Below are positions 16,222 to 22,038 of a stretch of 47,423 nucleotides of DNA, piece after piece. A model generated the notes under the pieces. That model made no database searches. It was not told the origin of the DNA and saw nothing but the letters and a program-made list of their open reading frames with translations. Each line of letters opens with the position of its first letter. Positions within the stretch are counted from its first letter, which is position 1. The DNA lies in contig CABRZL010000008.1 of the NCBI GenBank assembly GCA_902475435.1, forward strand, positions 1 to 47,423, given 5' to 3'. The stretch comes from an uncultured Eubacteriales bacterium (GTDB lineage Bacteria > Bacillota > Clostridia > Oscillospirales > Oscillospiraceae). Both the position numbers and the translations under genes were made by a program.

Positions 16222-16259
16222 AAAAGGCCCCTGCATCATCATAGATACAGAGGCCTTTT
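16222..16259 (-). terminator. Terminator-like hairpin just before the adhesin gene
   Basis: AAAAGGCC (16222-16229) pairs with GGCCTTTT (16252-16259), with CTG/CAG extending the stem inside. The minus-strand transcript would end its stem with GGCCTTTT, a plausible intrinsic terminator, and the plus strand also has T5. It ends only ~29 bases before the adhesin ATG, so transcription coming from parAB must pass it; this may act as an attenuator. Confidence 0.5.
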
Positions 16260-16291
16260 TAGATCTATATGAACAGCTTTCACTGGTATTT

Positions 16292-16459
16292 CTATGACTC
16301 TGTGGCTTTTTGCGTACAGTGGTCATGTTTACGGGCCTGTTCTGCTTGATGCTTGTCCATGATTTTGCGGATGCAAACATCGCAATAGATAAGCTCCGGC
16401 GTCTTGTACCGGGGATAGGGGCAGGTCAGACAGTTGTATTCTTTATCTGGCACCATCAT
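16292..16459 (-). CDS. Small two-CxxC (zinc-ribbon-like) protein overlapping parB
   Basis: 55 residues: MMVPDKEYNCLTCPYPRYKT at the start, then YCDVCIRKIMDK and a His-rich KHDHC tail. The CLTC and CDVC pairs are 13 residues apart and should bind one zinc ion. Its ATG (16459) overlaps the last codons of parB, with AAAGGGG 5 bases upstream, so it is translated with parB. Not recognised as a named family. Together with the two Cys-rich proteins near 18.5-19.0 kb it makes three small predicted zinc proteins around parAB, a recurrent feature of Clostridial conjugative elements. Confidence 0.7.
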   Translation of the reverse strand: MMVPDKEYNCLTCPYPRYKTPELIYCDVCIRKIMDKHQAEQARKHDHCTQKATES

Positions 16460-17381
16460 CACGTCCCCTTTGCTGCTGACGGCTCCAATTTTCCAAGAGC
16501 TGCGTTATGACCCTTTCCATCTGAAGCGGCGTGTAAGAGGACGGAAAGTATTTTTTGAGCTTGTCGTTTCGCAAAGTGACCTTCCTTTCTAACGGTTTTT
16601 CTTCGGACAAAATGGCTTCCGCCACATTGGAATCCAGCTTCCCAGATGCAGAAAAAGCCCGGATTCTCCGGGCTTGGGCCAGAGAGGGAGACGCCTGGGC
16701 ATAATCCATGGCCTCCAGAAGTATTTTCTGGTGTTCCTCCGGCAGATATGAGATTTCCACGGCGGCATTGAAGGCAAAGGTTCCTTCGTCCACCATGTCC
16801 AGAATAGGACGAACAAGGTAAGTCAGACGGATATACCGCTGGATTTGCGTATTACTATCAGGCGATTGTGATGCAAGTATTTCTCTCGATGTCTGGCCTA
16901 ACTTCTGTCCAATTTGGACAGAAGTTAAATCTGTCCGTTGTCCTTGCCGTTTCATAGCATCCAACTTCATTTTATACGCAAACGCCTTCTCGCTGGGCAG
17001 GATATGTTCCCGCTGAAGGTTGGAATCCACCATAATGATTGCAGCGTCATCATCGTTCATATCCCGGACGATGGCTGGGATCTCCTTTAGTCCGGCCAAA
17101 CCACTGGCATGGAGCCGCCGATGGCCGGATACGATCTCATAGCCCCCCTCTGGCCTAGGCCGGACCAAAATTGGAACCAGGACGCCGCGCGCTGCAATAC
17201 TCCTTGTGGTTTCCTCCATCTCCGCATCGTCTCGTACTTGAAACGGATGATTCGGAAAAGGGTGGAGCACTTCCAGTGGCAGCATTTGAATGCGTTCCTG
17301 CCCGCTTTCCTGCCGCTGCTCTGCCGTCTGAAACAGTTCATCGTATGCGGTCAGACTGAGATTTCTGTTTTTCCCGCTCAA
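16443..17381 (-). CDS. parB: ParB/RepB/Spo0J family partition protein
   Basis: 312-aa DNA-binding partition protein that loads on a centromere-like site and stimulates the ParA ATPase. The N-terminal ParB domain holds the CTP-binding/arginine motif GHRR (86-89) in EIVSGHRRLHASGL, then NLQREHILPSEKAFAYKMKLD. A helix-turn-helix follows (SREILASQSPDSNTQIQRYIRLTYL region), and a C-terminal domain. The start is TTG at 17381 with AGGAGG 9 bases upstream, overlapping parA by 44 bases. Keeps the element when it is extrachromosomal. Confidence 0.95.
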   Translation of the reverse strand: MSGKNRNLSLTAYDELFQTAEQRQESGQERIQMLPLEVLHPFPNHPFQVRDDAEMEETTRSIAARGVLVPILVRPRPEGGYEIVSGHRRLHASGLAGLKEIPAIVRDMNDDDAAIIMVDSNLQREHILPSEKAFAYKMKLDAMKRQGQRTDLTSVQIGQKLGQTSREILASQSPDSNTQIQRYIRLTYLVRPILDMVDEGTFAFNAAVEISYLPEEHQKILLEAMDYAQASPSLAQARRIRAFSASGKLDSNVAEAILSEEKPLERKVTLRNDKLKKYFPSSYTPLQMERVITQLLENWSRQQQRGRDDGAR

Positions 17382-18162
17382 TATGCAACACCTCCTGGGT
17401 AAAAGATTTGTAGGCCGCCGCCACCTTGCCTCGGGGATCGTAGCTGAAAATGCTCTGGCCTTCGGCGCTCATCTCCACGGCCCGGACAGAAAAGGGAATT
17501 TCCGTCTGGAACACCCGTAAGTGTGCCCCATAGGTGCTGCGAATCAAGCTGCTGATCTCCTTGGAGAAGTTGGTGCGGTAATCTGTCATGGTCAGCAGGA
17601 CGCCTTCAATTTGCAGTCCGGGATTGATTTGCCGCTGGACCTTGTTTACTGTTTTCAACAACAGTTCCAGTCCCTTGGCGGGAAGATAGCCAGTCTGCAC
17701 CGGGATAATTACGCTGTCTGCCGCTGCCAGAGCGTTGATGGTCAGCATCCCCAGGGATGGGGAGCAGTCGATCAGCACATAGTCATAAGCGGTGGGGCAG
17801 TCCGCCAGAATGCCTTTTAATATCTGCTCACGGCTCATGACCTGGAATAGACTGACCTCAGTACCGGACAGCTCAATGTTTGCCGGCAGCAGGTCGATGC
17901 CCTCACTGTTGGGGAGGATTCCCGCTTGCCAGGGCAGGGGCCTGTCCTCGACAAACGCCTCTACAAATGAGGAAAGGGTGACATCCAGCCATTCCGGCTG
18001 CTGCCACCCTAACATCTGTGTTAAATTTGCCTGCGGGTCTGCATCTACCAGCAGGACACGCTTTCCTTGTCGGACCAATCCGGCTCCCAGGTTGACGGTT
18101 GTGGTGGATTTGCCGACGCCGCCTTTTTGGTTGGCAACGGCAATCACTTTTATTTTCGCCAT
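17338..18162 (-). CDS. parA: ParA family partition ATPase
   Basis: 274-aa deviant-Walker ATPase of the MinD/ParA group. KGGVGKSTTTVNL at 13-25 is the signature Walker A, VLLVDADPQANLT the A' motif, and YVLIDCSPSLGMLTINAL the Walker B region; the C-terminus has IPFSVRAVEMSAEGQSIFSYDP, common to ParA/Soj. The start at 18162 (MAKIKV) is preferred over the ATG at 18174, which lies directly on the AAAGGA ribosome site with no spacing. Forms the segregation pair with parB. Confidence 0.95.
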   Translation of the reverse strand: MAKIKVIAVANQKGGVGKSTTTVNLGAGLVRQGKRVLLVDADPQANLTQMLGWQQPEWLDVTLSSFVEAFVEDRPLPWQAGILPNSEGIDLLPANIELSGTEVSLFQVMSREQILKGILADCPTAYDYVLIDCSPSLGMLTINALAAADSVIIPVQTGYLPAKGLELLLKTVNKVQRQINPGLQIEGVLLTMTDYRTNFSKEISSLIRSTYGAHLRVFQTEIPFSVRAVEMSAEGQSIFSYDPRGKVAAAYKSFTQEVLHIEREKQKSQSDRIR

Positions 18163-18174
18163 AATTATGATCAT

Positions 18175-18340
18175 TCCTTTCCGCTGCGCTTCAAGGCACC
18201 AAAGGGAATGAAACGTAGTGTCTCTAACGCAGCCAGTCGTAATTTGTTAGAATGTGTTTGAGAGAACAGGCACTCTACACAGCACGTGAAGGTGTTTAGC
18301 CATCTATGATGGAATAGACAGTTATGTACGGATATGAAAA
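18175..18340. promoter_or_regulatory. parA upstream region: operator-like repeat and a possible parS-like site
   Basis: No gene is visible here. TCTAAC at about 18222 and GTTAGA at about 18246 form an inverted repeat around a GTAATT core, a possible operator. Further on, CAGCACGTGAAG (18280-18291) carries the CACGTG core and one good half (TTCACGTG on the minus strand) of the chromosomal-type parS consensus; the other half is poor. Either could be an autoregulatory or centromere site for ParA/ParB; neither is certain. Confidence 0.3.
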
Positions 18341-18341
18341 A

Positions 18342-18371
18342 AGCCGCCTACTCTAAAAAGAATAGGCGGCT
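18342..18371 (-). terminator. Intrinsic terminator downstream of the Cys-rich genes
   Basis: A perfect 9-bp stem AGCCGCCTA / TAGGCGGCT with a 12-base loop is followed on the minus strand by six T. It ends the transcript of the two Cys-rich genes before parA, so parA must have its own promoter. Confidence 0.85.
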
Positions 18372-18497
18372 ATGTGCCATGATTGGCCTTTTACCCTATG
18401 AACAGGTGCAGTCGTGACCTTAAAGATCATTTCGCATAATACCATCTCCTACGGCTCCATCATATAGGGGACAACAATAATGCGCAAGGGTGCGATT

Positions 18498-18709
18498 TTA
18501 CTTTTTGTCAGACTTAACTGCCTGCCGACGCTTCAAATAGAATAGTTTATCTTTCTCCAACGGTGTGTGTCTAAAGATATAACGATCATTGGTTCGGTAG
18601 GCACATCTGGTAAACAGGCACGTCCGATATTTCCAGCGGGGCTGATAGTATTCGCATTGCCGACAAGACTTTGGAGGGGATTTTTTCTTGACAACATTTT
18701 TTTGCTCAT
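18498..18709 (-). pseudogene. Small Cys-rich protein interrupted at an A7 tract (frameshift or slippage)
   Basis: From ATG 18709 the frame reads MSKK then leaves the coding sense. One base back at the A7 run (18697-18703 as T on the plus strand) the frame becomes NVVKKKSPPKSCRQCEYYQP, then RWKYRTCLFTRCAYRTNDRY and a basic tail to a stop at 18498. The restored protein has 70 residues with CRQC and a C(5)C pair, a likely zinc-binding unit. The downstream frame has no ATG, GTG or TTG between the previous stop and the Cys motif, so it can only be made from the upstream start. A one-base deletion in an original A8, or a -1 slip on A7, gives the full product. It begins 5 bases after the next upstream gene. 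Confidence 0.65.
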
Positions 18710-18713
18710 AACC

Positions 18714-18974
18714 TTACCCCCATATTTCTGATTGTAGATGTTTGAGACAGACCCCGACACAGGTATTGTCCTTGGTATAGGGGCAACTGTCGCATTGGGA
18801 CACTGGCTTGGGCAAGGGATCAAGAAGATAGTAGCAGTTTTCTTTCCCTAATTTGCAGCCTGTCCGTTTATTCTTCCAGAAGAAGCATTTTGTACAATCC
18901 CTGGGCTTATCCCATGCGTAAAGGCCGTGAGAACTGCGTTGGCCATATAACGCTGCTTTATTGTAGTTGCTCAT
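18714..18974 (-). CDS. Small Cys-rich (zinc-binding-like) protein
   Basis: 86 residues with ten Cys: DCTKCFFWKNKRTGCKLGKENC and QCDSCPYTKDN followed by TCVGVC near the end. Two Cys clusters of this spacing suggest two structural zinc sites. The GGAGG site 7 bases before ATG 18974 is strong. Small Cys-rich proteins of this kind are frequent in Clostridial conjugative elements and have no assigned function. It forms a two-gene unit with the frameshifted Cys-rich gene just downstream. Confidence 0.75.
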   Translation of the reverse strand: MSNYNKAALYGQRSSHGLYAWDKPRDCTKCFFWKNKRTGCKLGKENCYYLLDPLPKPVSQCDSCPYTKDNTCVGVCLKHLQSEIWG

Positions 18975-18996
18975 TTTGATCCCTCCAAATAATAAG

Positions 18997-19038
18997 GAGC
19001 GCCTGACTGCTGGTTACAGTGCCAGCGATCAGACGCTC
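18997..19038. repeat. Long segmented hairpin
   Basis: Three helices nest in 42 bases: GAGCG/CGCTC, CTGA/TCAG and GCTGG/CCAGC, separated by symmetric 1x1 and 2x2 internal loops around an 8-base loop. No T run follows on either strand, so it is not a plain terminator. It lies just upstream of the Cys-rich gene and may be a leader element or a protein-binding or DNA-processing site. Confidence 0.55.
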
Positions 19039-19323
19039 TATGTAAAGAAAAGGAAACAGAACCGCTTCTCTTGAAGACCGATTTTCTTGATTTGCTCCTT
19101 CTTTTTTTGTATAGGCAACTAATGCACTTTTATTTTGCAGCAGTCCTTATGTATCCCACTGCTAATGTAAATGAAGCCTGGAAATCCTTGTTCCACAAGG
19201 CTTTCCAGGGCTCGTGCGTGGCTGGGGTAGCAGCATGGTTATTGTAGATGGTTAAAATTTTAGGATGATAAGCGGTCATTCATCATAGAACTACATCAAA
19301 AGAAAAATTGAAGCTAAAACAAA
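19039..19323. other. Non-coding stretch with a second strong hairpin
   Basis: No supported gene. The clearest element is the hairpin at 19176-19211: CCTGGAAA pairs with TTTCCAGG and CCTTG with CAAGG, one mismatch between, loop of five. No T run follows either side. It may be an old terminator or a site related to element excision. Confidence 0.45.
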
Positions 19324-19455
19324 TTAAAATGGGAGTTTATCAGGGGCATATTTAATTTCGGGATGACATTCTAATTCTTTCGCAAAAACTTTCCACCATG
19401 GGTGGTCTTCTTCCCACTCTATTATGTCTTTTAGCTGATTGATATTTTGATTGGC
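19324..19455 (-). pseudogene. 3' fragment of an unidentified gene
   Basis: On the minus strand the last ~42 codons read like real protein (NQLKDIIEWEEDHPWWKVF, then KELECHPEIKYAPDKLPF and a stop). The upstream part of that frame is antisense to the integrase-like stub and has no convincing start, so the 5' end was probably lost when the stub was placed here. Not recognised. Confidence 0.35.
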
Positions 19456-19494
19456 GGAACTGCTATGACAAATTTCGAAAAGGAGGAATTTATC

Positions 19495-19644
19495 ATGGCG
19501 TTCATTGTAAAACGAGACGAACACTTTATCATCCTACGAAGGCGGAAGAAAAAGCAGCGTTGGGAAACCTATCACTCTTATGAAGCGGCGCTGCATCGAA
19601 AAGAGCAGGTTGAACTTGTGCAAGCAAAACAGAAGAAGCAGTAG
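19495..19644 (+). pseudogene. N-terminal stub of a tyrosine-recombinase-type integrase
   Basis: A strong AGGAGG 8 bases before ATG 19495 drives a 49-codon frame: MAFIVKRDEHFIILRRRKKK, then QRWETYHSYEAALHRKEQVE and a Lys/Gln tail before TAG. Short basic beta strands followed by KQRWET(F/Y)....EA..RK..VE is how the arm-DNA-binding domain of many Clostridial phage and ICE integrases begins. The core and catalytic domains are absent; the next 100 bases hold a further short frame (LTEEEEIVIQFRSHELEAIS) that may be a 3' scrap. It lies ~270 bases from the tRNA 3' end, where an integrase gene belongs. A free-standing small protein is the alternative. Confidence 0.5.
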
Positions 19645-19820
19645 AAGACGCCAGTAAGTCGGCCAGCTGGGAAGCGGAGTGGAGCTGACTGAGGAAGAAG
19701 AGATCGTCATTCAATTCCGTTCCCATGAGCTGGAGGCGATTTCTTAACGGGGATCGTTTACAATAGGCGTTTCACTATGTATCATGGCCATATATGATGA
19801 AAAAAGAAGGAATTTTCCCA

Positions 19821-19840
19821 TAGTTCCCACGTAGTTCCCA
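19821..19840. repeat. Paired TAGTTCCCA repeats near the tRNA (possible arm-type or att sites)
   Basis: TAGTTCCCA occurs at 19821-19829 and again at 19832-19840, 11 bases apart, i.e. on about the same face of the helix. They lie between the integrase stub and the tRNA terminator. Short direct repeats in this position are typical arm-type integrase or excisionase sites. The core att duplication cannot be shown because the other element end is outside the window. Confidence 0.45.
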
Positions 19841-19877
19841 AAACAGCTTTTTTCAATTTTTTGTGAAATACAACAAA

Positions 19878-19904
19878 GCCCTGAAACCATTGTGGTTTCA
19901 GGGC
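19878..19904 (-). terminator. Intrinsic terminator of the initiator tRNA gene
   Basis: A perfect 12-bp stem GCCCTGAAACCA / TGGTTTCAGGGC with a 3-base loop, followed on the minus strand by TTTGTTGTATTT. It lies 6 bases after the tRNA CCA end and is intact, so the element did not remove it. Confidence 0.9.
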
Positions 19905-19910
19905 CTTCCG

Positions 19911-19987
<77 letters not shown>

Positions 19988-20011
19988 ATATTTCATTTCT
20001 AATGCTTTATT

Positions 20012-20040
20012 ATTATATCGCTGGAAACAGTATTTGTCAA
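20012..20040 (-). promoter_or_regulatory. Sigma-A promoter of the tRNA-fMet gene
   Basis: Perfect consensus on the minus strand: -35 TTGACA (20035-20040), 17-base spacer, -10 TATAAT (20012-20017), about 25 bases before the tRNA 5' end. Confidence 0.93.
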
Positions 20041-20131
20041 TAGGTTCTACAAAATTCTTTTACAGTGTGGTCACATTGATCAAATTCAGCAACACAAACA
20101 GCCTCTACTGAAAAATTTTGGATTTCGCCCC

Positions 20132-20160
20132 TTGTTGTCAACATACATATGACGTATACT
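20132..20160 (+). promoter_or_regulatory. Likely promoter of the lysophospholipase-like gene
   Basis: -35 TTGTTG (20132-20137), 17-base spacer, -10 TATACT (20155-20160), 38 bases before the ATG at 20198. Confidence 0.6.
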
Positions 20161-20197
20161 ATATATTGTTAAATACCACCCTAGGAGGATATCCGCC

Positions 20198-21130
20198 ATG
20201 TCCACTTATACAAAAGAACCCTTTCGCTTTCTTTCTGCCGACAATAAGACACAGTCTGCCGGTTATTTTTATACGCCCACGTCCCACACCCCAAAAGCAG
20301 TGATTCAAATCAGCCATGGAATGTGCGAATACATCGGCCGCTATGAACACATGATTGATGTTCTTTGTGCAGCCGGGTACGCCGTTTGTGGGAACGATCA
20401 TCTGGGCCATGGAAATACCAGCCCGGATAATTATGGTTTTTTTGCGGACAAAAACGGCTATCAGCTTCTTTTGGAGGATCTTTACTCCATGAACATGTTG
20501 GCAAGGAAAAAGTATTCAGGTATTCCTCTTATTCTATTTGGTCATAGTATGGGCAGCTTTTTTGCACGCTGGTTCGCAGAGAAAAATCCAACAAACCAGG
20601 ATGCCCTTGTACTTAGCGGCACTGGCGGTCCAAGTTTTCTAATGCAGTTTGGGAAACAACTAGCTGCCTTACTTTCCCTAATCCATGGTCCAAAGTATAT
20701 CTCTAAATTTTTAGTAAAAGCCAGCACCGGCTCCTATTGCAGAGGAATTGAAAATCCGGAATCCCCCAGTGCTTGGCTCAGCCGGGATCCTTTGGTCTGG
20801 GCAGCATATGATGCCGATGAAAAATGCACTTTTTCATTCACGGTCTCAGCTTATCGGGATTTGTTAACTGCTCATACACATGTGAATTCTGTTGGCTGGG
20901 CCCAGAGAATTCACAAGGATTTGCCGATATATATATATTCCGGTGATTTTGACCCAGTTGGAAACTACGGAAAAGGCGTACGAGCAGTTTATCAACTGCT
21001 AATGGATGCCGGCGTTGAGGATGTTACCCTCCGCCTCTACCCCGGCGGCCGTCATGAAATGCATAACGAAATCAATAAAGATGAGGTTTTTCATGATCTC
21101 ATTACCTGGTGCGATCAGCACATTAAATGA
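20198..21130 (+). CDS. Alpha/beta hydrolase, monoacylglycerol lipase / lysophospholipase-like
   Basis: 310-aa cytoplasmic serine hydrolase of the Hydrolase_4 (serine aminopeptidase S33) type. SHGMCEYIGRYEHM (about 37-50) supplies the oxyanion-hole HG and the family's E..GRY, NDHLGHGNT follows, and the nucleophile is in FGHSMGS (Ser about 117). The acid is in SGDFDPVG (about 250) and the His in GGRHEMHNE (about 285). These features point to monoacylglycerol or lysophospholipid hydrolysis. Ribosome site AGGAGG 9 bases before the ATG. First chromosomal gene after the tRNA, transcribed alone with a hairpin terminator after it. Confidence 0.9.
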   Translation: MSTYTKEPFRFLSADNKTQSAGYFYTPTSHTPKAVIQISHGMCEYIGRYEHMIDVLCAAGYAVCGNDHLGHGNTSPDNYGFFADKNGYQLLLEDLYSMNMLARKKYSGIPLILFGHSMGSFFARWFAEKNPTNQDALVLSGTGGPSFLMQFGKQLAALLSLIHGPKYISKFLVKASTGSYCRGIENPESPSAWLSRDPLVWAAYDADEKCTFSFTVSAYRDLLTAHTHVNSVGWAQRIHKDLPIYIYSGDFDPVGNYGKGVRAVYQLLMDAGVEDVTLRLYPGGRHEMHNEINKDEVFHDLITWCDQHIK

Positions 21131-21151
21131 TACATTATATTTCGCTTATAA

Positions 21152-21182
21152 GCGGAAAGCAGGAGGATTCCCCGCTTTCCGC
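21152..21182. terminator. Hairpin between convergent genes
   Basis: GCGGAAAGC / GCTTTCCGC, 9-bp perfect stem with a 13-base loop, between the ends of the hydrolase and the cytidylate-kinase-like gene. T tracts are weak on both sides; probably a bidirectional terminator. Confidence 0.6.
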
Positions 21183-21199
21183 TCGCCCTTTTCGACAAA

Positions 21200-21805
21200 T
21201 TACATTCCCTGATATAAACTACAGATCAATGCCACGCATTCTTCATAAGCCAGCCTATCACTATTGACCACAAGATGGTAAGAATTCGGATCATTCCAAT
21301 CCATCCCCGTATAATTTTTGTAATAGGCTTTCCGTGCTTTATCTGTGCGCTTCAGCAGTCTCACCGCACTACGTTCGGACAATTGAAAATTTTCCATGGT
21401 ACGCTTGACCCGATAGTCCCGTCCCGCATGAACAAAAACATCCAACACATCGCTTCTGTCCCTCAGGAGGTAATTGGCACACCGGCCAACAATGAGACAA
21501 GGTCCTTTTTCTGCGATTTCACGAATCAGCTGGAATTGCACTTCCGCAATCTGTGCACTCGTGGGCAATGGAGATTCTGCCGAAGTATAATAGTGCGCAG
21601 CCTCAGCCTGAGAATACTCGAAGCGGGACGCCAGCATTTCATCCGTTGCCTGGATCTCATCTACACTGAAACCACTTTTCAACGCAGATTCTGTGATTAA
21701 AAACTTATCCACATATGGAATCTGTAATCTTTTAGCTACTTCTTGTGCAATCTCACTCCCACGAGATTCAAACTCTCGATTAATTGTAATAATATGATAT
21801 CCCAT
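21200..21805 (-). CDS. Cytidylate kinase-like family protein
   Basis: 201 residues matching the Cytidylate_kin2 family: MGYHIITINREFESRGSEIA at the start, AKRLQIPYVDKFLI, then GPCLIVGRCANYLLRD and DVFVHAGRDYRVKRTM with R..RTDKARKAYY near the end. In relatives the start is INREFGSGG..IG, a glycine-rich phosphate loop; here it is REFESRGSEIA, so two glycines are replaced. Related proteins are poorly characterised and not the essential Cmk. Either a degenerate phosphate loop still binds nucleotide, or the protein has another role. Stand-alone gene, divergent from nothing close by. Confidence 0.85.
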   Translation of the reverse strand: MGYHIITINREFESRGSEIAQEVAKRLQIPYVDKFLITESALKSGFSVDEIQATDEMLASRFEYSQAEAAHYYTSAESPLPTSAQIAEVQFQLIREIAEKGPCLIVGRCANYLLRDRSDVLDVFVHAGRDYRVKRTMENFQLSERSAVRLLKRTDKARKAYYKNYTGMDWNDPNSYHLVVNSDRLAYEECVALICSLYQGM

Positions 21806-21936
21806 ATGCCCCTCCTATCCTGTATTGTTGACTTCTTTCTATTATTATTTTACCAAATTGAAAGACCACAATCAACACCCTTCTATCGGATTTCCATATG
21901 CCTTTCATTCTTTTGATGCGGTTCTCTTCGGCCTAA

Positions 21937-21969
21937 TTTTAAATCCACCGATTTCCGGTGGATTTAAAA
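21937..21969. terminator. Strong palindromic terminator
   Basis: TTTTAAATCCACCG / CGGTGGATTTAAAA, a perfect 14-bp stem with a 5-base loop and A/T tails on both sides, so it can work in both directions. Second of two hairpins downstream of the PHP/SLH gene. Confidence 0.8.
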
Positions 21970-22002
21970 ATTGTTGTTGCATCTATACTTTGTGAAACAC
22001 AA

Positions 22003-22034
22003 TCAGGGGGAACGCACCTGCGCGTTCCCCCTGA
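22003..22034 (-). terminator. Terminator of the PHP/SLH surface-protein gene
   Basis: TCAGGGGGAACGC / GCGTTCCCCCTGA, perfect 13-bp stem with a 6-base loop, starting 4 bases after the stop codon of the large gene and followed on the minus strand by TTGTGTTT. Confidence 0.85.
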
Positions 22035-22038
22035 CGAT

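Noticed and set aside
18280..18291. Bona fide parS centromere
   Set aside because: Only one half-site around the CACGTG core matches the known consensus, and a single weak copy is not enough; kept only as a low-confidence regulatory note.
19176..19211. CRISPR or integron-like repeat
   Set aside because: Only single hairpins are present, with no array of evenly spaced repeats and no Cas or integron integrase genes in the window.
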